Origin: Lolium rigidum
Taxonomy: Eukaryota > Streptophyta > Magnoliopsida > Poales > Poaceae
Direction: 5' to 3'
DNA length: 64,000 nucleotides
Assembly (NCBI RefSeq): GCF_022539505.1
Contig: NC_061510.1
Coordinates: 273,305,687-273,369,686 of the forward strand
The notes under the pieces were generated by a model. That model ran no database searches. It saw only the letters and a program-made list of their open reading frames with translations, and was not told the origin of the DNA. Of this stretch, positions 22,818 through 34,221 are shown one piece after another. The position numbers and the translations under genes are program-made. Position 1 is the first letter of the stretch, and each line of letters begins with the position of its first letter.

Positions 22818-24403
22818 TGTCATGCCCCGAGACCGGGCCTGGACGAGACAGCCGCCGCGCGCCTATAAACCGAGAGGCTTATACTCGCGCAAGGCTAAAA
22901 ATGCAGGCGTAAAACCAGCACCGTGGATCTCGAGAAGCTCAACTACAACATTTTATAACTTTATTTACAATTACACCAGAAATACAACTAAATTCTCTAA
23001 TCCGCTTCCCACCCGCTGGTCCAGACCTAATCTCCGATTGACGAACTCTTCGTCTGCGCAACTCGATAAAAACATTGGGGAGCTGGGGTGAGTACGACAA
23101 GTCATACTCAAGCAAACCGATTATACACAATCATATAAATTGTAAAATAGAAATGCTTTTCTAAAAATAAAACGTGATTAAAGTATTAAGCATATTAAAA
23201 AAATCATGGTGCCACACATGAAAGTAAGTTTCCCTACCCGGGAATCACAGGGGTGAAATTCACACTTATACACTCGCGAGAGGGGTACTCCGACATCGAC
23301 AGCCTCAACTAGGTTGCGCTAGTCAAGCGAGTGTTCTTATACCCGCTAAGACCCGGACACTCGACCTACGATGCCGGTCGCTCCTACGGATCCATCACCG
23401 ACACGTTCCCGAACAGAGGCCGTCCCCAGCGGAGAACACAGACAGTCCCATACCTGAACTGTGACCGGTACAATATGTTTACCTTCGTAGCACCAAGTTT
23501 TCTATTCTAAAAACATGTATCTCTCATGTTGATCAGTTTCTATCGATATTCGCGCTAATGCCCGATTCGTACCGGTGGCTCACACCGGATCCATCACCGT
23601 ATACCGACACCAGCGCATTAGTTCACAAATACTTCAACGGAAAGGTTCACATATCTCATATCAAGTAACATGTCATGAATATTAACAACAAAATCTACTT
23701 TACAAAATGCATGAGAGGATATAAACAGCTTGCCTGAATAATATATCTCTATCTTCGGATAGTAAACCAATATATCCTCCGCTAAGAAAACCCGGCAACA
23801 AAATAAGACCTAGTCTACGACTTAAGACTCATGTGTATTTCAGCAGCGCCTCCATATATTTTGAACTCCACCAAACATGACTAACATGCACGTACGGCCG
23901 GATCCTCTCTCACTCCTAATCTCACTCTTTCTTTCAGCTCTAGCCCTCGCTCGCTCAATCTCACTCTCCGCGCAGGGAATAGAGCAGCAAGGAAGCTGCC
24001 TTTTTGTAGATGGGGAACGTCGGTTCCAAGGCCAGCTAAATATCTAGAGCGACTTCTACATACTAACTACGTGTCAGGTTGTGGTTTGGCGGTTCCCGTC
24101 GGCAAGACAAGACCTAGCTGACTTTCTTCTTACTAAACACATGCAAGGCTCCACGTACAAAAACTCTACCGACTATGCATGTGACAAAGCTTCACCTGGA
24201 TTCTTTCTCTTTTCCTCAAGTAAGTACAACGTATATACTACTAGCTAGTGATCGTGAATGCACAGATCAGATTAGCACTATTTTTGTTGCATGCAAAGAT
24301 TAACATCTTACTTAAACACTAGAATTTAGCTAAACAAGATAATCTATAGCAAATTATCATTTAAAACAAATTAATTAATTACTCAAAAATTTGGATTATC
24401 ACA
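22818..24403 (-). repeat. 3' LTR of the short-interior element
   Basis: 1,586 bp, TGTCA...TCACA. It differs from the right copy mainly by small changes at CAG/CTG sites (for example 23270 and 23317). Frames in it are not genes. Confidence 0.9.
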
Positions 24404-24800
24404 TCCTCCTCACCTTATATGAATTTCGTCCCCGAAATTCAAACAAACTTATAATTCTTCTTTGAAACTAGCATAAATGCATTTCTATTACTCAGGCATA
24501 AAAAAGATGCTATGCAATCAAATTAAGAAACTAGCAATGTAAAGGCAGCGACAGAAAATCTAAGCAATCACTTTGAGCAATCAGGCGATCAAGATAAAAT
24601 CCTAAGTACACAACAGCAAAGGAATGGTGCAAGTTTTCCTTCTTTTCTCAATCTTCAGCTAAACATTCGTATAACAAATCTAATCTACTCAAAGAAATTT
24701 AGAAATCAAAGAACAAGCATACTTGCAAGAAATATTATTCTACCGATGACTAGTCGCAAAATTTACGATCTACCCATTTTCCCCGTTTCCTAAACCTAGA

Positions 24801-24812
24801 GCTCTGATACCA
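24801..24812 (-). other. primer binding site, tRNA-iMet type
   Basis: The plus strand GCTCTGATACCA equals the 3' end of plant initiator tRNA-Met; it lies seven bases from the LTR at 24820. Confidence 0.85.
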
Positions 24813-24819
24813 CTTTAAC

Positions 24820-26404
24820 TGTCACGCCCCGAGACCGGGCCTGGACGAGACAGCCGCCGCGCGCCTATAAACCGAGAGGCTTATACTCGCGCAAGGCTAA
24901 AAATGCAGGCGTAAAACCAGCACTGTGGATCTCGAGAAGCTCAACTACAACATTTTATAACTTTATTTACAATTACACCAGAAATACAACTAAATTCTCT
25001 AATCCGCTTCCCACCCGCTGGTCCAGCCTAATCTCCGATTGACGAACTCTTCTGCTGCGCAACTCTGATAAAAACATTGGGGAGCTGGGGTGAGTACGAC
25101 AAGTCATACTCAGCAAACCGATTATACACAATCATATAAATTGTAAAATAGAAATGCTTTTCTAAAAATAAAACGTGATTAAAGTATTAAGCATATTAAA
25201 AAAATCATGGTGCCACACATGAAAGTAAGTTTCCCTACCCGGGAATCACAGGGGTGAAATTCACACTTATACACTCTGCAGAGGGGTACTCCGACATCGA
25301 CAGCCTCAACTAGGTTGCGCTAGTCAAGCAGTGTTCTTATACCCGCTAAGACCCGGACACTCTGACCTACTGATGCCGGTCGCTCCTACGGATCCATCAC
25401 CGACACGTTCCCGAACAGAGGCCGTCCCCAGCGGAGAACACAGACAGTCCCATACCTGAACTGTGACCGGTACAATATGTTTACCTTCGTAGCCCAAGTT
25501 TTCTCTTCTAAAAACATGTATCTCTCAAGTTGATCAGTTTCTATCGATATTCGCGCTAATGCCCGATTCGTACCGGTGGCTCACACCGGATCCATCACCG
25601 TATACCGACACCAGCGCATTAGTTCACAAATACTTCAACGGAAAGGTTCACATATCTCATATCAAGTAACATGTCATGAATATTAACAACAAAATCTACT
25701 TTACAAAATGCATGAGAGGATATAAACAGCTTGCCTGAATAATATATCTCTATCTTCGGATAGTAAACCAATATATCCTCTGCTAAGAAAACCCGGCAAC
25801 AAAATAAAACCTAATCTACGACTTAAGACGCATGTGTATTTCAGCAGCGCCTCCATATATTTTGAACTCCACCAAACATGACTAACATGCACGTACGGCC
25901 GGATCCTCTCTCACTCCTAATCTCACTCTTTCTTTCAGCTCTAGCCCTCGCTCGCTCAATCTCACTCTCCGCGCAGGGAATAGAGCAGCAAGGAAGCTGC
26001 CTATTTATAGATGGGGAACGTCGGTTCCAAGGCCAGCTAAATATCTAGAGCGACTTCTACATACTAACTACGTGTCAGGTTGTGGTTTGGCGGTTCCCGT
26101 CGGCAAGACAAGACCTAGCTGACTTTCTTCTTACTAAACACATGCAAGGCTCCACGTACAAAAACTCTACCGACTATGCATGTGACAAAGCTTCACCTGG
26201 ATTCTTTCTCTTTTCCTCAAGTAAGTACAACGTATATACTACTAGCTAGTGATCGTGAATGCACAGATCAGATTAGCACTATTTTTGTTGCATGCAAAGA
26301 TTAACATCTTACTTAAACACTAGAATTTAGCTAAACAAGATAATCTATAGCAAATTATCATTTAAAACAAATTAATTAATTACTCAAAAATTTGGGTTAT
26401 CACA
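24820..26404 (-). repeat. 5' LTR of the short-interior element
   Basis: 1,585 bp partner of 22818-24403, followed by the target duplication cttcc. Confidence 0.9.
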
Positions 26405-26409
26405 CTTCC

Positions 26410-26700
26410 AGTCGGTGCGCCTCCATGACTTGGATGCACGGCTCAACTTTCAGTTTGGCAGGCCCTGGACAAAGGATGTTACGGTCAACCGCCGCGCTAC
26501 GAACGCGCGCGAGACGTGTGAGAACTAGGAGACCCGCGAGCACCTCTAGGCTGAGCAAGTCGACGAGGCCTACATGGAGATACTTCTCTCCAAGCATTCG
26601 GAGTTTATCGAGGAGGAGCACACCGCGGAAGCTGGCAAGGCTTCCTAGTGCGGCCGTCATCAACCTCATCTTCGGGGTCGGCACCAACAACTCGGTGAAG
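26410..26700 (+). pseudogene. decayed gene fragment, possibly AP2/ERF-related
   Basis: One frame reads VRLHDLDARLNFQFGRPWTK, then stops, then AEQVDEAYMEILLSKHSEF. DARLNF resembles the end of an AP2 domain and the helical tail resembles AP2-like proteins multiplied in Triticeae repeats. Two in-frame stops make it dead. The assignment is weak. Confidence 0.3.
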
Positions 26701-26890
26701 AAGGCGATTGACGAGATCTTCCCTAGTAGCGACACTTTTATGTTAGATTTAGTAGAATGTAGTTTATCTAAATATGTAGGAATTGGTTTCAAATTGGAGA
26801 CGAATTTGAATTTATTGAGTTAGATATAAGGGATTGCTAAAAACTGCTAACTTTTAGAGGAGAAAATATACTTGTCTATAAGATAGGGGA

Positions 26891-27140
26891 CACTAGTAGA
26901 AAACTGACCTTCCTTCCAGGCCTTTTGTCACGGCCTAATCTGGAGCCAGGACAAATGGTCAGGCCATGTCGCCTCGAAACCAGTTGGAGGGCACGGGGCC
27001 TTTTGTCCCGGTTCTTTAGGGACCTTTTGTCCCAGCTGGAGGCTCGGGCCGCGACAAAAGGGTCTGAGGCCTTTTCCGGCCTGCTGGCAGCCCTTTTGTC
27101 CCGGTATGTGGCTCAAACTGGGATAGAAGGTCTCGGCCTA
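26891..27140 (+). repeat. left TIR and subterminal repeats of CACTA element
   Basis: After the terminal CACTAG come several direct and inverted copies of a CCTTTTGTCCCGG motif (about 26930-27130), the presumed binding sites of the element's TNPA-like protein. The block ends near TATATATAC (27139), a possible TATA element for tnp2. Confidence 0.82.
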
Positions 27141-27398
27141 TATATACAGCCAGCCCCCTTCTCCCTACATTTTTTTCCTTGGTGGTGGAAGGTGGAGGTT
27201 TATGCTAACTTTTTTCCTTCATGTGCACAAGAGGTGTTTGATGAAATGTTTGTGAGAACAATGCCACTTGAGTTCATTTAATAAGATTTCTCCTCTTTTT
27301 TGTCTTTAAAGGTTAGCAACTATTTTCTCGTCTAGACCGCACAGTACTAATTTTAGCATGGTGATTGCGTTTGATATATAATTGTACTTATGGTGCAG

Positions 27399-30300
27399 AT
27401 GAGTCATCAATGGATATACGGGAACCGATGCGATCCCGCTATCGGAGAGGGTGTGAAATATTTCCTGCTTGTGGCCGAGGCCAACAAGGGGAAGGAAGGT
27501 TTTATTTGTTGTCTATGTCTTAAATGTCGGAATGAGAAGGATTACTCTTACTCAAGAGACATTCAGAGCCACCTGCTTCGGCACGGATTCATGTCCGGCT
27601 ATAATGTTTGGACCAAGCACAGAGAAGAAGGGGTTATGATGGAAGACGGCGATGAAGAAGATAACGATTACAACTACCGATCTATGTTCCCTGAATACGG
27701 TGATACCGCAATGGACGACAATGAAGAAGAAGGAAGTGAAGAACGGGCACCAGATGAGCCTGGTGATGATGATCTTCGTTCGGCCATTTTTGATGCAGGG
27801 AGAGACTGCGACACAGATAAGGAGAGGTTGTGGTTCGACAAGATGTTAGAGGACCACCAAAAATTGTTGTACCCAATTTGCGAAGATGGGAAAAAAAAGC
27901 TGGGTAGCATATTGGAATTGCTGAAATTGAAGGCAGAGACCGGTGTGACCGACTCGGGATTTGAAAAGTTGCTGATAAAGTGATAATATTAATGTTGTTG
28001 ATAATATTAAAGAAACTTGTCTGCCCTCTAGGATTAGATGTGCAGAAGATACATGCGTGCCCTAATGACTGCATCCTCTATCGCGGTGAGAAGTACGAGA
28101 ATGAGAACAAATGCCTGATATGCGGTGCATTGCGATATAAGATCAGAAGAGATGGCCCTGGTGATGTTGAGCGCGAGCCACCCAGGAAGGGGGTTCCTGC
28201 GAAGGTGATGTGGTATGCTCCCATAATACCACGGACGAAACATTTATTTAGAAATAAAGAGCATGACAAGTTGTTGCGATGGCACATGGAAGAACGTAAT
28301 AAAGATGTGATGTTGAGGCACCCCGCCGATGGTCGGCAGTGGAGAAACATCGAGAGAGAGTTCCCGGATTTTGCAGGTGAGGCAAGGAACTTATGGTTTG
28401 GTCTAAGTACAGATGGAATCCTTTTGGGGAGCAGAGCTACAGTCACAGCACCTGCCCTGTGACTTTATGTATCTACAACCTTCCTCCTTGGTTGTGCATG
28501 AAGCGGAAGTTCCGTATGATGCCAATGCTTATCCAAGGCCCAAAACAACCTGCCAACGACATTGATGTGTACCTAATGCCATTAGTTGATGAATTTTTGG
28601 AGTTGTGGGCTGAACCAGGTGTACGTGTGTGGGATGAGCACACCGAACAAGAATTTGACGTATGAGCATTCCTATTTGTAACCATCAATGATTGGCCTGC
28701 TCTTAGTAACATTTGAGGACAGACGAACAAGGGATATAATGCATGCACACACTGTTTAGATGAGACCGGAAGTAAATATTTGGAAAAATGTAGGAAAAAT
28801 GTGTACCCGTACAATCGCCGTTTTCTTCCGCGCAGGCATGCCTTATGGAAAAAGGAAAGCATTTCAATGGTGAGGCAGAACCCCGTCTGAAGCCTGTCCT
28901 CCGTAGTGGTGCTGATGTATTTGAGATGGTCAAGGATTTACATGTAATCTTTGGAAAGGGTCCAGGTGGACGACCTGTTCCGAATGACGCTGACGGACAC
29001 GCGCCCATGTGGAAGAAGAAATCTATATTTTGGGAGCTAGAATATTGGAAAGTCCTGGAAGTCCGTTCTGCAATCGATGTGATGCATGTGACGAAGAATC
29101 TTTCTGTGAATATTCTAGGTTTCCTGGGCGTGTATGGGAAGACAAAAGATACAGAAGAAGCACAGGAGGACCAACAACGTCAAAGGACGAGACGGCAATC
29201 ATCCAGGGAAGTTTCAAGGGCCTACCAGCTATGCTCTTACCAAAGAAGAGAACGAAATCTTTTTTGAAGCCCTATTCAGTATCAAGGTTCCGTCTGGTTT
29301 CTCGTCGAATATAAAGGGAATAATAAATATGAAGAAGAAAAAATTTCAGAACCTAAAGTCTCATGACTGCAACGTGCTTATGACACAATTGCTTCCGGTT
29401 GCATTGAGGGGACTTCTACCAGAAAATGTTCGACTAGCCATTGTGAAGGTATCTGCATTCCTCAATGCAATTTATTAGAAGGTAATGGATCCAGAAAGTT
29501 CGTCAAGGTTACAGCTTGATGTGGTCGAATGTCTTGTCAGCTTCGAGTTGTTGTTCCCACCATCCTTCTTCAATATTATGACACACCCCCTAGTTCACCT
29601 AATTGATGAGATTAGAATTCTCGGTCCTGTATTTCTACACAATATGTTCCCCTTCGAGAGGTTCATGGGAGTCTTAAAAAAATATGGTCATAACCGCGCT
29701 ATGCCAGAAGGAAGCATCTCAAAGGGCTACGGAACAGAGGAGGTCATTGAGTTTTGTGTTGCCTTTCTTCCTGACCTTAATCCGATTGGTGTTCCTGAAT
29801 CTCTGTATGAGGGGAGGCTGACTGGAAAAGGCACACTAGGAAGAAAAGCAATGGTATGCAGGGACAAGCTTTGTTTCAATCAATCACACTAAACAGTTCT
29901 ATACAATTCCAGCTTGGTGGCTCCGTACATCTAGAAACACAAGAATATTGTACGAGAACTAAACCCGGGCCAGCCCGAGTCCTTGATTACACGTCAACAC
30001 ATGAAGACCTTCGGCAGTTGGTTGCAGACACATCTCATGAGTAACACCACCGTTGGAGAGCAGCTGCACTTGTTGGCCAGGTTACCATCTTTGAATATAT
30101 GTACATTCCAAGGGTACGAGATAAATGAGAATACATTTTACATGATCGCCCAAGATAAAAAGAGCACCAACCAAAACAGTGGTGTCCGCTTTGATGCAAA
30201 AGACGAGAAAGGCCAGACCACCACATATTATGGGTACATAGAGGAAATATGGGAACTTGACTATGGACCTACTTTTAAGGTCCCTTTGTTTCAGTGCAAA

Positions 30301-30671
30301 TGGGTGAAGCTCAGCGGGGTACAGGTAGACGATAAGTATGGTATGACAAAAGTGGATCTCAATAATCTTGCGTACATGGACGAGCCATTTGTTCTAGCCA
30401 ACGATGTGGCTAAAGTTTCTACGTGAATGACATGTCTAGAAAACCGAGAAAAAGGAATCAGCAAAAGAATACATCAACTGAGGAGCCAAAGCTCCACATA
30501 GTTTTTTCTGGGAAAAGAAACATCATGGGAGTGGATGACAAGACAGACATGTCAGAAGATTATAATAAGTTTCATGAAATTCCGCCCTTCACGATGAAAA
30601 TTGACCCAATCATCTTGCTAAATGATGAAGATTCTCCATGGCTACGACGCAGAAGAAAACCACAACACTAG
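27399..30671 (+). pseudogene. tnp2: CACTA transposase tnp2, multiple stops and frameshifts
   Basis: The first ATG of the exon follows a splice acceptor (GTGCAG at 27393-27398). Order: Transpos_assoc domain (WIYGNRCDPAIGEGVKYF, cysteines in ICCLCLKC, HLLRHGF), an acidic linker, Transposase_tnp2 core (KIHACPNDCILYRG, CLICGALRYK, GLSTDG, NPFGEQS, IYNLPPWLCMKRKF, GKGPGGRPVPNDADGHAP, IDVMHVTKN), DUF4218 (LLPVALRGLLPENVRLAIVK; MFPFERFMGVLKKY) and DUF4216 (WELDYGPTFKVPLFQCKWV). It would bind the ends and catalyse excision and insertion. Stops include 27980, one after EQEFDV (about 28663) and 29476; frameshifts lie near 28000, 28440 and 29200. Confidence 0.9.
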
Positions 30672-30759
30672 ATGGCGATGTTGGCGATATTTAAACCTTT
30701 TATGTAATAATGTATTCTTAATAGGTCCCAAGACAATCTCTACATTTATGTTGGCGATG

Positions 30760-31128
30760 TTGTTGGTGTATAGTAGCAGCTTCTAGGTGGGTGTCCTGCT
30801 TGCGGAAAGAGTTCCCTCGGTCGGAGCTTCTGAAGATGTCTAAGATAGCCGACGATCTAAGACATCTTCGAGAAGCTCCGCTGGAGAGGCTCTTTCCTTC
30901 CTGGTTGCCGTCGCCGGGTGTATACCAGCTCCCGGGAAGCTCTCTCTGCTCTCCCCTCATTTTGTACCCTAAGCTACCGGTTGTTGGGTGTATACTAGCA
31001 GCTTCCGGGCGGGAGTCCTACTTGCGGTAAGAGTTCCCTCGGGCGGACCTTCCGAAGATATCTAAGACGGCCGGCCATCTAAGAAATCTTCGAGAAGCTC
31101 GCCGGAGAGGCTCTTTCCTTCCTGGTCG
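30760..31128. repeat. tandem pair of hairpin-forming repeats
   Basis: Copy 1 (about 30760-30908) and copy 2 (about 30981-31128) are direct repeats. Each contains an inverted repeat: in copy 1 GGAGCTTCTGAAGATGTCT (30823-30841) pairs with AGACATCTTCGAGAAGCTCC (30860-30879), and outer arms GGAAAGAG / CTCTTTCC extend it to 30804-30897. In copy 2 the inner arm is less perfect. The pair lies between the 3' end of tnp2 and the 3' end of the antisense ORF. Confidence 0.7.
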
Positions 31129-31524
31129 TTGCCTCCTCTCTCTGCTCCCGGGCTGCTCTCTATGCTCTCCCCGGAGGGGCTATATATAGCGGTGTGCCCC
31201 TATATTATCCCCTCCCCCCCAGATAAGGCAAACACCAGATAAGCCTCACCCAGATTAAGCCCCCCATCTTTTGTCTAGGTTTGAGCCCCCACCCGGGATA
31301 AAAGGGGTATATAAACTAACCCATCATCTCGGTCGAAGCCACCACCCCAGATAAGGATCCCTCAGATTACTTTAACTGAACTTAAACTAACACAACGACA
31401 ACGAGTTTATTGAAATTTAACCAGATACGTTAACTAAATTTAAACCAAAATAACAACTACGACTTTATTGGAATTTAAGTAGATACATTAACTAAATTTA
31501 AACTAAAATAACGACTTCGACTAG

Positions 31525-31782
31525 CTAGTTCTTCCGCGCATCCGTTGTTGCCCTCCTGGCTACTGCCTCCTGCTGCAGCTGCTGCTGCAGCTCCTCCTCA
31601 CGACGATGCTTATGCATCTCCTCGCTATCCAGCTGCGCCACACGCTGCCGCTTATGCAGCTCCTGGAGACTCTGCCTCTCAAATGCTTCTATGGTAGCCG
31701 CTAGCGCCGCCGCCTCCCTCTCCTCTATCTTCGCGAGCTACGGGTCCACCTCCACCGGCGGCGGGTGAGGTGGCGGGGGCAT
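31525..31782 (-). pseudogene. small antisense ORF, coiled-coil-like, one nonsense codon
   Basis: From the ATG at 31782 the frame encodes MPPPPHPPPVEVDP, a TAG at 31738-31740, and then 70 further residues in frame to a stop at 31525. The second part is strongly helical and charged (LAKIEEREAAALAATIEAFE; REEELQQQLQQEAVARR), rich in Glu, Gln, Ala and Arg, typical of a coiled coil. A TATA box (31835-31843) lies 53 bp upstream. I do not recognise a family. Position and promoter suggest a third, small CACTA protein transcribed against the main genes. A chance frame is possible, but the promoter and biased composition argue against it. Confidence 0.5.
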
Positions 31783-31834
31783 TGTGAAATGTGCTAGGGT
31801 TCGGTGAGTGAAGCGGGAGACGGGGACGTAGGAG

Positions 31835-31843
31835 CTATTTATA
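31835..31843 (-). promoter_or_regulatory. TATA box for the antisense ORF
   Basis: The minus strand reads TATAAATAG, the plant consensus, 53-61 bp before the ATG at 31782, leaving a leader of about 25 nt. Confidence 0.6.
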
Positions 31844-31854
31844 GAGGCGTGTAG

Positions 31855-31991
31855 GCGGGAAATCTCCGTGTGGCGTCGTGGCGGGAAACTATCTCGCGCG
31901 GCATCGTGGCGGGAAACTTTCCCGCGCGACATCGTGGCAGGAACCTTTACCGCGCGGCCGGCATCATGGCAGGAGCGGGAAACTTTCCCGC
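31855..31991. promoter_or_regulatory. cluster of six E2F-type motifs
   Basis: GCGGGAAA occurs at 31855-31862, 31881-31888, 31909-31916 and 31975-31982; its complement TTTCCCGC at 31918-31925 and 31984-31991. All fit the E2F consensus TTTSSCGC. They lie in a degenerate tandem repeat (GTGGCGGGAAACTTTCCCGC type) just upstream of the antisense TATA box and about 300 bp before the presumed promoter of the second gene. Confidence 0.65.
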
Positions 31992-32015
31992 ACTATTTTA
32001 ATGAATATCTTATTT

Positions 32016-32311
32016 AAAAAACACTAGAAAATAAACAGAAAACCCAATAGAAAAATGCAGTAAAAAGCACTAGAAAAAAACACAGACAAAACCCTGAAAA
32101 AACACTAGAAAAGCCTCCATTGGCCTGGAGCCGCAGTCCACGGATCGTGCTCCAGGCCGTTGGATTAAAATGGTCAGAGCCGTTGGATCCCCACACGCCA
32201 CAGATCCACCACTTTTGTCCCGGCTGGTGGCTCGGGCCGTGACCAAAGGCCCCCATTTTGTCGTGGGCCAAGCCACCAACAAGGACAAAAGGGGGGGGGG
32301 GGGTATTTAAG
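32016..32311 (+). promoter_or_regulatory. internal CACTA-end-like block and presumed promoter of second gene
   Basis: CACTAGAAAA occurs three times (about 32018, 32067 and 32103). Then come subterminal-type repeats (TTTTGTCCCGGCTGGTGGC near 32212; GACAAAAGG near 32283), a run of 14 G (32290-32303) and TATTTAAG (32304-32311), a possible TATA box. The same kinds of repeat lie at both ends of the element. Confidence 0.5.
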
Positions 32312-32583
32312 CCACGCCACCATCCCAGTCGGAGCCATCAACCAAGACACTGGAGGCCAGCCGCGCGCAGAGTACGCCGCCAGGCTGCCCAAATTGCCGC
32401 TGCCACCCACGCGCCACCACCCTCGCGCCGCCGCCGCCCCACGCGCCTGCCGCGCACCCGAGCCTCTGTCGTGCACCCGCGCACGCCATGGCCGGCCTCC
32501 GCCGCACGCGTTGACGCCAGCCTCCGCCGCACACCCGGCACCTTCGGCTGCCGCCCCACGCCACCGCCGACCGCTGCAACAAG
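32312..32583 (+). other. presumed 5' leader exon of the second CACTA gene
   Basis: A GC-rich stretch between the TATA-like element and a donor-like AAG/GTATAG at 32583/32584. It can be read as protein but is mostly Ala/Pro/Arg low complexity; a leader exon is more likely. The matching acceptor is TTTTGCAG at 54665-54672, six bases before the ATG of the second gene. Confidence 0.4.
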
Positions 32584-32617
32584 GTATAGGCTCAATCCGG
32601 CCCTAATTTTATTTAAT

Positions 32618-32720
32618 TAGGGTTAGGTTAGTTTAATTAGTTAGGGTTAGGTTTAATTTAGGGTTAGGATTAGGGTTAGTTTTTCTTAGGGTTAGGGTTA
32701 GGGTTAATTAGGGTTAGCGT
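32618..32720 (+). repeat. short interstitial TTAGGG-type repeats
   Basis: Degenerate TTAGGG units, up to three or four in a row (TTAGGGTTAGGGTTAGGG near 32689), interspersed with TTTAATTAG. Plant telomeres are TTTAGGG, so this is an intron microsatellite, not a telomere. Confidence 0.6.
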
Positions 32721-32822
32721 AAAAACGATGAAGAATGTTAACGCTATGTAAAAATTACCGCTATGTAAAAACGATGTAAAAATTGCCCCCGATTCGAATG
32801 TTACCTCGATCCGACATCGCCC

Positions 32823-34221
32823 TGATAACCCACAAGTATAGGGGATCGCAGCAGTCTTCGCGGGTAGTAAAACCCAATTTATTGATTCGACACAAGGGGA
32901 GACAAAGAATACTTGAAAGCCTTAACAGCGGAGTTGTCAATTCAGCTGCACACTGGAAACGGACTTACTCGCAGGAGTTTATCGGTAGTAACAGTTTTAT
33001 AGCGAGTAGCAGTAGTGAAATAACAGCAGCAGAGTAACGAGACAAGCAGTAGTGATTATAGTAAACAGCAGGATTAAAATACCGTAGGCACGGGGACGGA
33101 TAACGGGCGTTGCATGGATGAGAGAAACTCATGTAACAATCAAGCGGGGCATTTGCAGATAATAATAAAACGGTGTCTAAGTACAAAGCAATCAATAGAC
33201 ATGTGTTCCAATTATAGTCGTACGTGCTCGCAATGAGAAACTTGCACAACATCTTTTGTCCTACCAGCCGGTGGCGGCCGGGCCTCAAGGGAATCTACTC
33301 GGATATTAAGGTACTCCTTTTAATAGAGTACCGGAGCAAAGCATTAACACTCCGTGAACACATGTGATCCTCACATCACTACCATCCCCTCCGGTTGTCC
33401 CAATTTACGTCACTTCGGGGCCATTGGTTCCGGACGGCGACATGTGTATACAACTTGCGGGTAAGACCATAAAAAATGAATATCATGATGAAATAATAAC
33501 ATGTTCAGATCTGAGATCATGGCACTCGGGCCCTAGTGACAAGCATTAAGCATAACAAGTTGCAACAATATCATCAAAGTACCAATTACGGACACTAGGC
33601 ACTATGCCCTAACAATCTTACACTATTACATGACCAATCTCATCCAATCCCTACCATCTCCTTCATCCTACAGCGGGGGAATTACTCACACATGGATGGG
33701 GGAAACATGGCTGGTCGATGGAGAGGCGTCGGTGGTGATGATGGCGATGATCTCCTCCAATTCCCCGTCCCGGCGGAGTGCCAGAACGGAGACTTCTGGC
33801 TCCCGAGACGGAGTTTCGCGATGTGGCGGCGTTCTGGAGGGTTTCTGGCGACTTCCACTTCTCCCGTGCGTTTTTAGGTCGAAGGCGATAAGTAGTCCGA
33901 AGGAGGGCGTCAGAGGCCGGCCGAGGGGGCCACACGCTAGGGCCGCGCGCCCCCCTCCTGGGCCGCGCCACCTAGGGTGTGGGGCCCTCGGGCCTCCACC
34001 TGACTTGCCCTTCTGGCTCCGTGAGTCTTCTGGAAAAATAGGACCTTTCGTATAAATTTCGAGGATTTTCCTTAAAGTTGGATTTCTGCACAAAAACGAG
34101 ACACCAGAACAGTTCTGCTGAAAACAGCGTTAGTCCGTGTTAGTTGCATCCAAAATACACAAATTAGAGGCAAAACAATAGCAAAAGTGTTCGGGAGAGT
34201 AGATACGTTTTGGACGTATCA
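32823..34221 (-). repeat. LTR-A, 3' LTR of A3
   Basis: 1,399 bp, TGATAACCC...GACGTATCA. The purine tract follows at 34222-34236. Confidence 0.93.

Larger units (their letters stand above)
22818..26404 (-). mobile_element. non-coding LTR retrotransposon with very short interior
   Basis: Two LTRs (22818-24403 and 24820-26404) flank an interior of only 416 bp. The target duplication cttcc is perfect (22813-22817 and 26405-26409). The primer site beside the right LTR matches tRNA-iMet and the purine tract beside the left LTR reads AAGGTGAGGAGGATG on the minus strand, which fixes the orientation. No protein is encoded. The interior is far smaller than the LTRs, as in LARD/TRIM-like non-autonomous elements that are mobilised in trans. 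Confidence 0.92.

Noticed and set aside
22818..26404. Tandem duplication of a 1.6-kb gene region
   Set aside because: Ends, primer site, purine tract and target duplication identify the copies as LTRs.
32258..32620. Protein of 120 residues upstream of A3
   Set aside because: Ala/Pro/Arg low complexity running from subterminal repeats across a likely splice donor; a leader exon is the simpler reading.
32618..32720. Chromosome end
   Set aside because: Degenerate TTAGGG units inside a transposon, with more sequence on both sides; not plant TTTAGGG telomere DNA.
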